From assembly GCA_963600315.1 (NCBI GenBank), contig CAVCAW010000044.1, positions 1 to 25,791 of the forward strand: a DNA stretch of 25,791 nt, given 5' to 3'. The position numbers and the translations under genes are program-made. Below the pieces are notes generated by a model. The model saw only the letters and a program-made list of their open reading frames with translations. It made no database searches and was not told the DNA's origin. This DNA is from UBA6382 sp963600315. Its GTDB lineage: Bacteria; Bacteroidota; Bacteroidia; Bacteroidales; Bacteroidaceae. This document shows positions 15,773-23,618 of this stretch, in pieces; within the stretch, counting starts at the first letter, position 1; every line of letters starts with the position of its first letter.

Positions 15773-17155
15773 ATGGAATTGAACGAAATAAAATCAGTAT
15801 ATTTTGTAGGTGCCGGTGGCATAGGCATGAGCGCCCTGGAGCGCTATTTCCTCGCCAAGGGCATCAGTGTGGGCGGCTATGACCGTGTGTCGACCGAACT
15901 CACACGCACCCTCGAATCCGAAGGTGCCAAGTTGCACTATGAAGACTCCGTTGAACTCATAGGCGAAGATTTTAAGGATAAGGCCACGACGCTTGTGGTC
16001 TACACTCCCGCCATTCCGGCTGACCATGAAGAACTGAACTTCTTCGTGTCCAATGGCTTCATGGTGCATAAGCGCGCTGAGGTGCTGGGCATCATTTCGC
16101 GCAGCCAGAAAGCGCTCTGCGTGGCTGGCACTCACGGCAAGACTACCACCACTACCATGACAGCCCATTTGCTGGAGCAGAGCAGCGTGAAGTGCAGCGC
16201 ATTTCTCGGTGGCATATCCAAGAACTACGGCACCAACTACCTCTATGACGCCCAAAGCCCATATGTGGTCGTGGAGGCTGACGAATTCGACCGCTCGTTT
16301 CATCAGCTTGCCCCGTGGGCTACCGTCATAACTGCCACCGATGCCGATCATCTCGACATCTATGGCACCGAGGAGGCCTACCTCGAGAGTTTTAACAAAT
16401 ACACTACGCTCATTCAGCCCGGCGGCGCATTGATAATGCACACGGGGCTCAAGATGACTCCCGCTGCGCCGGCAGGAGTGAAGGTATATACCTATAGTCG
16501 CACGGAGGGTGACTTTCATGCAGATAACGTCAGGATAGGCAACGGCGAGATAGTGTTTGACTACGTGTCTCCGCTCGGTTGCATCAGCGACGTGAAACTG
16601 GGTGTGCCAGTGAGCATCAATATTGAGAACGGCATTGCAGCATTGGCTCTGGCGCAACTGGCAGGAGCTGATGTCGACGAACTGCGCCGTGCCATGGCAA
16701 GCTTCTCGGGAGTGGTGCGCCGTTTTGACTTCAAGGTGAAGAACAACGACCATGTGGTGCTGAGTGACTATGCTCACCACCCGGCTGAGATACGACAGTG
16801 TGTGGAGTCGCTCAAAGAGGTGTTTGGCGGACGCAAGATAACTGCCATCTTCCAACCTCACCTCTACACGCGCACCCGCGACTTCTATAAGGATTTTGCC
16901 GACAGTCTCTCTTTATTTGATGAGGTGGTGCTGACCGAAATCTACCCAGCTCGCGAAAAGCCTATAGAGGGAGTGAGCAGCAATCTGATATTCGACAACC
17001 TGCAGCCTGGGGTGGAGAAATACTTGATAGAGAAGCACACGGTGCTTGACTTCGTTGAGACCCACCCGACTGACGTGCTCGTAGTGCTCGGTGCCGGCGA
17101 CCTTGATGACTATACCCAGCGCATAGCCGACACAGTGGACGGCGGCAACAGCTAG
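15773..17155 (+). CDS. murC: UDP-N-acetylmuramate--L-alanine ligase
   Basis: MurC joins L-alanine to UDP-MurNAc using ATP, the first step of the peptide stem in the cytoplasm. The 460-aa protein starts with the Rossmann-type G-A-G-G-I-G-M-S-A-L motif, has the ATP-binding loop G119-T-H-G-K-T124, the central E-A-D-E-F-D-R-S-F motif, T-D-A-D-H-L-D, and near the C-terminal domain Y-A-H-H-P-A-E-I with F-Q-P-H-L-Y-T-R-T. The last residues are the usual L-G-A-G-D-L-D. The length is normal. It lies 17 bp after murG and 64 bp before ftsQ, so it is probably in the same operon. Confidence 0.97.
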   Translation: MELNEIKSVYFVGAGGIGMSALERYFLAKGISVGGYDRVSTELTRTLESEGAKLHYEDSVELIGEDFKDKATTLVVYTPAIPADHEELNFFVSNGFMVHKRAEVLGIISRSQKALCVAGTHGKTTTTTMTAHLLEQSSVKCSAFLGGISKNYGTNYLYDAQSPYVVVEADEFDRSFHQLAPWATVITATDADHLDIYGTEEAYLESFNKYTTLIQPGGALIMHTGLKMTPAAPAGVKVYTYSRTEGDFHADNVRIGNGEIVFDYVSPLGCISDVKLGVPVSINIENGIAALALAQLAGADVDELRRAMASFSGVVRRFDFKVKNNDHVVLSDYAHHPAEIRQCVESLKEVFGGRKITAIFQPHLYTRTRDFYKDFADSLSLFDEVVLTEIYPAREKPIEGVSSNLIFDNLQPGVEKYLIEKHTVLDFVETHPTDVLVVLGAGDLDDYTQRIADTVDGGNS

Positions 17156-17219
17156 TGCTGACAGGGCGCATGGTGAATAACTTGTAATGCAAAGGAAAAC
17201 GATATAAAATCTTGCACGG

Positions 17220-17948
17220 ATGAAGGCTTTTGTGAAACTGTTGCTGTTCGTAGGACTTCTTGTCTATCTGGTGTTTGCGTTCGTCAGATTCAACAAGAGG
17301 CAGCAGGGCGCAGTGTGCCGCCAAGTCCAGATTACCGTGACAGATGCCGACCGAGCCAGCTTCGTGTCGGTCGACGACATCAAGCAGATACTCAACGACA
17401 CTCGGCTCAACCCTGTGGGCAAAAAACTCGACGACGTGAGCCTGAGCAAGATAAAGAAGGCTGTTGACGGCCACCAGTTCGTGCTCAATAGTCTGTGCTA
17501 CACCACTCCAAGCGGCAACGTCATCATAGAAGTGGACCAGAAACTCCCCGTGATGCGCGTGATGCCAGTGAATGGCAACGGCTACTACGTTGACATCAAG
17601 GGCAACAAAATACCCCATGTGCAGTATCCTGCCGATGTGGTGGTGGTCACGGGCTACGTGAACTATAAAAAAGCCAAACGGGTGCTGGCTACATTCGGCC
17701 AAATACTCCACTCCGACATTTTCTGGAACGACATGATAGAACAGATAAACTTCACACCTCAGGGCAAGGTCGAACTGACACCGCGCGTGGGCAACCACCT
17801 GGTGCAACTGGGCAAACCCAACGACCTGGCCAAGAAACTCTCGAGACTGAAGTTATTCTACGAAAAGGTACTCAACACCGTGGGGTGGAACAAGTACCGC
17901 ACTATCAATCTGGAATACAGCAATCAAGCTGTGTGCACCAAATACTAA
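17220..17948 (+). CDS. ftsQ: Cell division protein FtsQ
   Basis: FtsQ is a bitopic inner-membrane protein that links early and late divisome components through its periplasmic part. The 242-aa sequence has a short cytoplasmic start, one transmembrane segment at about residues 6-22, and then a POTRA-like region (residues about 36-105) with the S-V-D-D-I-K and L-P-V-M-R-V-M-P motifs common in Bacteroidota FtsQ. Sequence conservation is low in this family, and the assignment rests on the topology plus the murC-ftsQ-ftsA order. It is 27 bp before ftsA. Confidence 0.9.
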   Translation: MKAFVKLLLFVGLLVYLVFAFVRFNKRQQGAVCRQVQITVTDADRASFVSVDDIKQILNDTRLNPVGKKLDDVSLSKIKKAVDGHQFVLNSLCYTTPSGNVIIEVDQKLPVMRVMPVNGNGYYVDIKGNKIPHVQYPADVVVVTGYVNYKKAKRVLATFGQILHSDIFWNDMIEQINFTPQGKVELTPRVGNHLVQLGKPNDLAKKLSRLKLFYEKVLNTVGWNKYRTINLEYSNQAVCTKY

Positions 17949-17975
17949 GCAATAAACAAAAAAAAGAAATATAAT

Positions 17976-19322
17976 ATGGCAACAGAAGAGTTAAACATCA
18001 TAGCCATTGAGCTAGGTTCGTCAAAAGTTATCGGCGTAGCTGGTGTCAAACGGCTTGACGGAAAGATTGAAGTCAAGGCTCACGTGCAGCAAGACGCCAC
18101 CACGTTCATGCGCAAAGGCATCATCAACAATGCTGACCTCGCCACTACATGCATAAAGGGAATCAAAGCAAAACTAGAGGAAGAACTCCAGAAAAAGATA
18201 ACCCAAGTGTATGTAAGCTATTCGGGACAAGGCATACACACGGTGCACAACGAGGTGAGCCGACACTTCGGCGAAGAAGACCACAAAATCCTCAAAGAAG
18301 ATATCGACAACCTTGACGACGAAAACACCAATATCACCTACGATGGACAAAGCATCCTCGACGTCGTGCCGCAAGAATACACCGTTGGCACCCAGAAGTT
18401 GCTCGACGCAGTGGGTGTGATGGGCAACAACATTGAGGGACGCTACCTTAATATAATAGCCAAGTCCAAACTGCGCACCTTCATCGAGAACTGCTTCCAG
18501 AACGTAGGCGGCGTGGGAGTAGTGGAATACAGACTGACCCCACTCGTGATGGCTGACCAACTACTCAACGAGGCGCAGAAGAATTCAGGCTGTCTCCTCG
18601 TTGATATTGGAGCCGACACTACCACAGTGTCAATCTACAAGTCAAAACTGCTGCGCTTCCTGTCGGTCATCCCGCTGGGCAGCGAAAATATCACCAAGGA
18701 CATCATGTCGCTGCAGATGGAACACGACGAGGCAGAGGAACTCAAGGTGAGCAAGTTCGGCGAACCCTATGCCTCATTCTCCGAGGAAGAGGGCGAGGCC
18801 GTAGTCAAGACTACGTCAGACGGCATAGAGATAAAGCGCAAGACCCTCAGCGCAGTCATCGACGCCCGCCTGACAGAAATCCTCATCAATGTCAAACAGC
18901 AAATCAACGAGTCTAAATATGCGCGTGACAGCTTGATTGCAGGAGCATTCCTCACTGGCGGTGGAGCCAACATGGCCAATATTACCAATGTGTTCAAAGA
19001 AGTGGTGGGCATCGATAAAGTGACCATACGCAAAAATTCGCAGTCAGCCAACTACATTCTCCCCCCAGGCATCAAGAACAGCGAGACACGCTACATAGCC
19101 GCCCTGGGACTGATCACCAATGCAAACCAAAACTGCACGGCAGACTTCGAAGCTGTCAAGACCGACATCTTTGAGCCCGATGTACAGCCAGCCCCCGTGG
19201 TTGTTGAAGATAAGGTTGAAGAGCAGCCTGAGGAGAAGCCTAGCAAACCGAAGAAACCTGGTTTCTGGAAACGGTGCATAAATGGCTTTACAGAAGGCGT
19301 GAAGAAAATAACGGAAGAATAA
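17976..19322 (+). CDS. ftsA: Cell division protein FtsA
   Basis: FtsA is an actin-like ATPase that tethers FtsZ to the membrane. The 448-aa protein has the actin-fold phosphate-1 motif I-E-L-G-S-S-K (residues about 11-17), the phosphate-2 motif L-V-D-I-G-A-D-T-T-T and the adenosine motif L-T-G-G-G-A-N-M. The C-terminus has a Pro/Glu-rich linker followed by a basic amphipathic stretch (K-P-K-K-P-G-F-W-K-R to the end), consistent with the membrane-targeting helix. It has two tandem FtsZ partners downstream, separated by a YqeY-like gene, which is unusual. Confidence 0.96.
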   Translation: MATEELNIIAIELGSSKVIGVAGVKRLDGKIEVKAHVQQDATTFMRKGIINNADLATTCIKGIKAKLEEELQKKITQVYVSYSGQGIHTVHNEVSRHFGEEDHKILKEDIDNLDDENTNITYDGQSILDVVPQEYTVGTQKLLDAVGVMGNNIEGRYLNIIAKSKLRTFIENCFQNVGGVGVVEYRLTPLVMADQLLNEAQKNSGCLLVDIGADTTTVSIYKSKLLRFLSVIPLGSENITKDIMSLQMEHDEAEELKVSKFGEPYASFSEEEGEAVVKTTSDGIEIKRKTLSAVIDARLTEILINVKQQINESKYARDSLIAGAFLTGGGANMANITNVFKEVVGIDKVTIRKNSQSANYILPPGIKNSETRYIAALGLITNANQNCTADFEAVKTDIFEPDVQPAPVVVEDKVEEQPEEKPSKPKKPGFWKRCINGFTEGVKKITEE

Positions 19323-19365
19323 TAAGAAGAAACAATCCAAACAACACAAGAAAAAACAAAACATC

Positions 19366-19815
19366 ATGAGCATGTTTGAAAAAGTCAGCAAAGATATCGT
19401 TGCAGCCATGAAGGCAAAAGACAAAGTGCGCCTCGAGGCTCTACGCAACATCAAGAAATATTTCATTGAAGCCAAAACCGCTCCCGGCGCCAACGACGAA
19501 CTAAGCGACGAGGCAGCACTGAAGATTCTCGCCAAGCTAGCCAAGCAGGGCAAGGACACCGCCGCACTCTATCGCGAGAAGGGCAGAGAAGATCTTGCAG
19601 CCGAAGAGGCTGCTCAGGTGGCTGTAATAGAAGAATATCTCCCCCAGCAGCTTACAGCCGAGGAGCTCGAGGAGGCCGTCAAGGCCATCGTGGAGCAGAC
19701 TGGGGCTACCGGAATGAAGGATATGGGCAAGGTGATGGGACTCGCCTCCAAACAGCTGGCCGGCAGGGCGGAGGGCAGAGCAATCTCTGAAGCAGTCAAG
19801 AAAATCTTGGCATAA
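19366..19815 (+). CDS. GatB/YqeY domain protein
   Basis: This 149-aa cytoplasmic protein matches the YqeY family: L-E-A-L-R-N-I-K near the N-terminus, a K-Q-G-K-D-T-A-A-L-Y stretch, E-E-Y-L-P-Q-Q-L, and the C-terminal G-K-V-M-G-L-A-S-K-Q-L-A-G-R-A-E-G. The domain is related to the tail of GatB of the tRNA-dependent amidotransferase and is thought to bind tRNA, but the function of the free-standing protein is not established. It lies 43 bp after ftsA and 300 bp before the first ftsZ. In the Bacteroidales order I remember, such a gene follows ftsZ rather than preceding it. Confidence 0.93.
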   Translation: MSMFEKVSKDIVAAMKAKDKVRLEALRNIKKYFIEAKTAPGANDELSDEAALKILAKLAKQGKDTAALYREKGREDLAAEEAAQVAVIEEYLPQQLTAEELEEAVKAIVEQTGATGMKDMGKVMGLASKQLAGRAEGRAISEAVKKILA

Positions 19816-20115
19816 CCGCCCGTAATATCTTGAAAAACTAAGCAGCCGTTGCTTAAAAATATCATACTAAGTTCAAGCACGCACACAGCGGCAACGTTGA
19901 AACTGCAAGCGAAATCGCAAATATGAACACTGCGGTGGAGCGAAACGAATAAGTGAAGTGCCATGCACGCATGAATCATCCGTGTAGCTGGTGCAAGCAT
20001 CGTAGCAAACGTATGCACAGTCGCAATGACTTAGCGAAATACGCTATAGCCTCGTGCTATTCACAACATTATAGTGACGCATGAACAGTAAAGTAAAATC
20101 TAATTACACAGCCTT
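19816..20115. other. 300-bp non-coding gap before the first ftsZ
   Basis: This gap is long for an otherwise tightly packed cluster. It begins with a weak 6-bp hairpin and holds no clear gene on either strand. I see no good TAnnTTTG promoter. A leader RNA or an ftsZ promoter of atypical sequence is possible, but not shown. Confidence 0.6.
19839..19855 (+). terminator. Weak hairpin after the YqeY-like gene
   Basis: TAAGCA and TGCTTA form a 6-bp stem around a 5-nt GCCGT loop, 23 bp after the stop codon, followed by AAAAT rather than a T-run. It could be an attenuator or a processing site; a real rho-independent terminator is doubtful. Confidence 0.25.
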
Positions 20116-21423
20116 ATGCCAGACAACAACAATCTTATAGGTTTTCAAGGCTTTGACAAGCGCAGCCCCAGCATCATCAAGGTGGTTGGTGTGGGTGGCG
20201 GCGGTTGTAATGCCGTAAAGCACATGTATGAACATGGTTTCTCGGACGTCACCTTCGTTGTCTGCAACACGGATGCTGATGCGCTGAGTCACTCGCCCGT
20301 AGAAAAGCGTGTGCAACTGGGCGACGACGGACTGGGTGTGGGCGGCGACCCAAAGAAGGGCAGGTTGGCAACGGAGAATAGCGTGGACGACATTCGCGAG
20401 ATTCTCAGCGATGGCACCAAAATGATATTCGTGACTACTGGCTTGGGCGGAGGCACAGGCACTGGCGGTGCTCCAGTCATTGCCCGCGTGGCAAGGGAAA
20501 TGGGAATCCTCACGGTGGGTATCGTGACCATTCCTTTTCGCTATGAGGGCATGAATCGCATAGACAAAGCTTTGTTGGGGCTGAAGGAAATCTCGCAAAA
20601 TGTAGATTCGCTGATGGTCATCAATAATGAACGCATGTTTCAGGTGTATCCCACGAAGACGGCTAAAGAGGCTTTTGAACGTGCCGACGATACTCTCAGT
20701 GTGGCTGCCAAGAGCATCGTGGACATCGTCAAGGTGCACGGGGAACTCAATCCTGATTTCGCAGATGTCAAGACGGTGCTCAAAGATGGCGGTGTGGCTA
20801 TCATAACCACCGCCTACGCCGAGGGAGTAGACCGACTGAACAATGCTATCGCAGCTGCCCTTAACACACCGCTACTCAATAATAACAATATCTACAATTC
20901 CAAGCGGTTGCTCATGACCATCTTCACCAGCAGCGATCCCGACAATGGTGAGCCTCTCATGATGACGGAGCTCAACGAGATAACGACTTTCATGCAGCGC
21001 TTTGACGAGCGCATCGACTGCAAGCACGCTATAGGCTATGACGACAGCCTCAAAAAGCAGATTAAGGTGACTATCCTCGCCTCAGGCTTTGGTATTGAGG
21101 AAGGTCCCGATGATGTTGACGTCTATGGTGAAGAGATGTATAAGGAACCGCAGGGAAAACGCCTGCAGTCTTTGTATGATCATTTCTATGGCGAGGCGGA
21201 GACGGCTTTCAAGTGGAATATCTACGAGTTTCATGCTGATGAGCTTGATGACGACGATGTGATAAGTGCTATAGAGTCATCGCCGACCTATGGGCGCTCT
21301 TCGCGGACAGTGGGCAATTTGCGTATGAAGTTTGATGCCATAAGACAGAAAAACATTGCCAAGGAGAAGAACACTCGGCAAACAATAATATTCAACGACA
21401 ATATGTCGCCCGACGGAATTTGA
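20116..21423 (+). CDS. ftsZ: FtsZ paralogue 1 (diverged copy)
   Basis: FtsZ is the tubulin-like GTPase that forms the division ring. This 435-aa copy has G-V-G-G-G-G-C-N-A-V near the N-terminus, the tubulin signature G-G-G-T-G-T-G-G-A-P at residues 111-120 and the T7 loop N-P-D-F-A-D-V with Asn212, Asp214 and Asp217, so GTP binding and hydrolysis should be retained. It differs from the canonical Bacteroidales sequence in places: T-T-G-L instead of T-A-G-M before the signature, G-G-A-P instead of G-A-A-P, and G-V-G-G-D-P-K-K-G-R instead of G-A-G-N-R-P-E-R-A. The tail contains S-P-T-Y-G-R and ends in I-I-F-N-D-N-M-S-P-D-G-I. A second ftsZ follows after 81 bp. This copy may be the specialised one. 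Confidence 0.93.
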   Translation: MPDNNNLIGFQGFDKRSPSIIKVVGVGGGGCNAVKHMYEHGFSDVTFVVCNTDADALSHSPVEKRVQLGDDGLGVGGDPKKGRLATENSVDDIREILSDGTKMIFVTTGLGGGTGTGGAPVIARVAREMGILTVGIVTIPFRYEGMNRIDKALLGLKEISQNVDSLMVINNERMFQVYPTKTAKEAFERADDTLSVAAKSIVDIVKVHGELNPDFADVKTVLKDGGVAIITTAYAEGVDRLNNAIAAALNTPLLNNNNIYNSKRLLMTIFTSSDPDNGEPLMMTELNEITTFMQRFDERIDCKHAIGYDDSLKKQIKVTILASGFGIEEGPDDVDVYGEEMYKEPQGKRLQSLYDHFYGEAETAFKWNIYEFHADELDDDDVISAIESSPTYGRSSRTVGNLRMKFDAIRQKNIAKEKNTRQTIIFNDNMSPDGI

Positions 21424-21436
21424 CAATTTTGACAGG

Positions 21437-21472
21437 GCAATACAATATTACGAACACATAGCAATACAATAT
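21437..21472. repeat. 12-bp direct repeat between the two ftsZ genes
   Basis: GCAATACAATAT occurs at 21437-21448 and again at 21461-21472, with starts 24 bp apart, inside the 81-bp spacer between the ftsZ paralogues. It is short and A/T-rich, so it may be chance. Confidence 0.35.
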
Positions 21473-21504
21473 ATAAACACACATAAGAATAGAACGAAAA
21501 AGCT

Positions 21505-22812
21505 ATGACAGATATGAGAGACGGAGAAGTGCTGAATTTTGCGATGCCTAAGCAGAAGCCTTGCATCATCAAGGTGATTGGTGTGGGTGGCGGCGGCGGT
21601 AACGCTGTGAAACATATGTATAATGAAGGAATCCACGATGTGAGTTTCGTAGTTTGCAACACCGACAGCCAGGCTTTGAGCGACAGTCCAGTGCCCACTC
21701 ACCTGCAGCTCGGCGCTGAGGGTCTTGGTGCGGGCAATCGTCCTGAGCGTGCACGCCAAGCGGCAGAGGAGAGTATTGAGGATATTCGCAAGATGCTGAA
21801 TGATGGCACCAAGATGGCATTTATAACTGCCGGTATGGGTGGTGGCACTGGTACGGGCGCAGCTCCCGTCATTGCGCGCGAAGCTCGCAATATGGGCATA
21901 CTCACGGTGGGCATTGTCACTATACCGTTTAAGTTTGAAGGAATCAGGAAAATCGACAAGGCGCTCGACGGCGTAGACGAAATGTCGAAATATGTTGATG
22001 CCTTGTTGGTGGTCAACAATGAGCGTTTGCGCGAGATATATCCTAACTTGCCGGTGTTTGACGCATTTGGCAAGGCCGACGACACGTTGAGCGTGGCAGC
22101 CAAGAGCATAGCCGAGATAATCACGGTGCATGGCATCGTCAATCTTGACTTCCGCGACGTCTGCACGGTGATGAAGGACGGTGGTGTGGCCATCATGAGT
22201 ACGGGCTATGGCGATGGCGACAACCGCGTGAGCGAAGCCATACAAAATGCTCTCCACTCGCCTCTGCTCAATAACTCCGACATATATCGTTCCAAACGAC
22301 TCCTGCTCAATATCACTTTCTGCAAGAACAATGAGGGCGAGTCGCTGATGATGGACGAGATGAATGAGATTCACGATTTCATGAGCCGTTTCGACCCCGA
22401 TGTGGAGACCAAATTTGGCATTGCCAACGACGAGAGTCTGGGCAAGATGGTCAAGGTAACTATCCTTGCTACTGGATTCATGCTCAACGACGTGATAGGC
22501 GATGTGTCGGGTCAACAGAAAGAACTGCCTTCACAGGAAGAAGAGATGCGCCGCCAGGAACTTGATGAGCGCCGTGGCAGATACTATGATGATACTGACT
22601 CCAGCCACATGCGCCACTCGTATAGGGTCTACAAGTTCTCGTCTGAAAGTCTCGACAACGACGAGATAATTTCGATGGTGGAGACTACTCCTACCTACAA
22701 GCGCACCAACGACATCTTGCGCAGCATCAACAGTATCACCCAGTCCATCAAGCCTGCACCGCAGTCTATGGGTGACAGAGCTGAGGAAGAATCAAACGTC
22801 ATCATCTTTTGA
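21505..22812 (+). CDS. ftsZ: FtsZ paralogue 2 (canonical-looking copy)
   Basis: This second 435-aa FtsZ has G-V-G-G-G-G-G-N-A-V, the signature G-G-G-T-G-T-G-A-A-P at residues 112-121, and the T7 loop N-L-D-F-R-D-V with Asn213, Asp215 and Asp218. Its middle region (N-T-D-S-Q-A-L, G-A-G-N-R-P-E-R-A, I-T-A-G-M) matches the canonical Bacteroidales FtsZ pattern as I remember it. The C-terminal linker is charged, then T-P-T-Y-K-R, and the protein stops at S-N-V-I-I-F without the extra residues found in the first copy. The SUI1/YciH gene starts 46 bp downstream. The two paralogues may copolymerise, or one may recruit different partners through its tail. Confidence 0.95.
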   Translation: MTDMRDGEVLNFAMPKQKPCIIKVIGVGGGGGNAVKHMYNEGIHDVSFVVCNTDSQALSDSPVPTHLQLGAEGLGAGNRPERARQAAEESIEDIRKMLNDGTKMAFITAGMGGGTGTGAAPVIAREARNMGILTVGIVTIPFKFEGIRKIDKALDGVDEMSKYVDALLVVNNERLREIYPNLPVFDAFGKADDTLSVAAKSIAEIITVHGIVNLDFRDVCTVMKDGGVAIMSTGYGDGDNRVSEAIQNALHSPLLNNSDIYRSKRLLLNITFCKNNEGESLMMDEMNEIHDFMSRFDPDVETKFGIANDESLGKMVKVTILATGFMLNDVIGDVSGQQKELPSQEEEMRRQELDERRGRYYDDTDSSHMRHSYRVYKFSSESLDNDEIISMVETTPTYKRTNDILRSINSITQSIKPAPQSMGDRAEEESNVIIF

Positions 22813-22858
22813 CGGCGGCTGACAGCGTCGACCTTACACACACACACCTGCGGAGAAT

Positions 22859-23200
22859 ATGGCTACAGACAACGACTGGAAATCGAAGTTGGGGATTGTC
22901 TATTCCACCAATCCAGACTTTGAATATTCTACTGACGATCCATGCGAGGATGAGACTTTGCCTGCGCGCCAGCAGAAATTGCGTGCTCATTTTGAGCGTG
23001 CGGGACGTGGTGGCAAGACTGCTACTGTTGTCACTGGTTTCAAGGGAAAAGAGTCTGACCTCGCCACCTTGGGCAGGCAGCTCAAGTCGAAGCTGGGCAT
23101 AGGCGGAAGTGTCAAAGACGGCGAGATTATCCTTCAGGGTAATGTGTGCGCCAGGGTGGTGGAGCTGCTCAAGACCTTAGGTTACACTCAGTCTAAATAG
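22859..23200 (+). CDS. SUI1/YciH-family translation factor
   Basis: This 113-aa protein has a variable N-terminal half and a C-terminal eIF1/SUI1 fold at about residues 40-110: V-V-T-G-F-K-G, L-G-R-Q-L-K-S-K-L-G-I-G-G-S-V-K-D-G-E-I and Q-G-N-V, with the conserved G-x-L-G-Y near the end as L-G-Y-T. Bacterial YciH homologues are thought to act on translation initiation fidelity. The start at 22859 gives the usual length. It lies 46 bp after the second ftsZ and 57 bp before the DUF1294 gene. Confidence 0.93.
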   Translation: MATDNDWKSKLGIVYSTNPDFEYSTDDPCEDETLPARQQKLRAHFERAGRGGKTATVVTGFKGKESDLATLGRQLKSKLGIGGSVKDGEIILQGNVCARVVELLKTLGYTQSK

Positions 23201-23257
23201 ACAAACGATTGAACGATTTGCTGACTTGCCTGGCGGCTTTGTAAAACATTCTGACAG

Positions 23258-23539
23258 ATGGAGTTTTTTGCTTTCTATGGCTTGTTGTTGCTCAATCTTG
23301 TGGCTTTCTGCATGTATGGCTTTGACAAGTCGAATGCCAAGCGCGGATTGTGGCGCATTTCAGAGATGACGCTGCTTGTCGTTGCCATTGTGGGCGGGGC
23401 TATAGGAGCATTGATGGCGATGAGCCTTTTCCGTCACAAGACTCGCAAACCTGTTTTCACGTATGGCGTTCCTGTGATTGTCGTGCTCCACGTGTCACTG
23501 GCGACATACTTAATAATAAGGTGGTTTCTTAAGATATAA
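23258..23539 (+). CDS. DUF1294 small membrane protein
   Basis: This 93-aa protein has three hydrophobic segments (about residues 3-19, 38-57 and 67-88). It has the DUF1294 pattern Y-G-x-D-K-x-x-A-K near residues 20-28, R-I-S-E-M-T-L-L in the middle and the basic F-R-H-K-T-R-K-P-V-F loop. The function of the family is unknown. It is the last gene of the plus-strand cluster and is followed 15 bp later by a strong bidirectional terminator. Confidence 0.9.
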   Translation: MEFFAFYGLLLLNLVAFCMYGFDKSNAKRGLWRISEMTLLVVAIVGGAIGALMAMSLFRHKTRKPVFTYGVPVIVVLHVSLATYLIIRWFLKI

Positions 23540-23554
23540 GATTGTAGAGAATAC

Positions 23555-23602
23555 AAAAAAGGGTTGCATGCCGACAATATCGGTTGTGCAACCCTTTTTT
23601 TT
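23555..23602. terminator. Bidirectional rho-independent terminator
   Basis: AAAAAAGGGTTGCA pairs with TGCAACCCTTTTTT, with an inner CCGA / TCGG pair around a CAATA loop. It has an A-run on one side and a T-run on the other, so it can end both the plus-strand division cluster and the convergent minus-strand glsB-like gene. Confidence 0.93.
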
Positions 23603-23618
23603 GTTTATATCCGTGTGC

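Noticed and set aside
15794..16861. 355-codon minus-strand reading frame inside murC
   Set aside because: It lies antisense to a clear MurC with all motifs; such long antisense frames arise from the codon bias of the real gene.
19975..20025. Possible structured RNA in the gap before the first ftsZ
   Set aside because: Only short imperfect stems (GTGCA / TGCAC) are visible, no better than expected by chance.
21448..22515. 355-codon minus-strand reading frame antisense to the second ftsZ
   Set aside because: The plus strand encodes an unmistakable FtsZ and the antisense protein shows no family pattern.
20116..22812. Assembly error producing two ftsZ copies
   Set aside because: The copies are clearly different proteins along their whole length, so a duplicated contig end cannot explain them.
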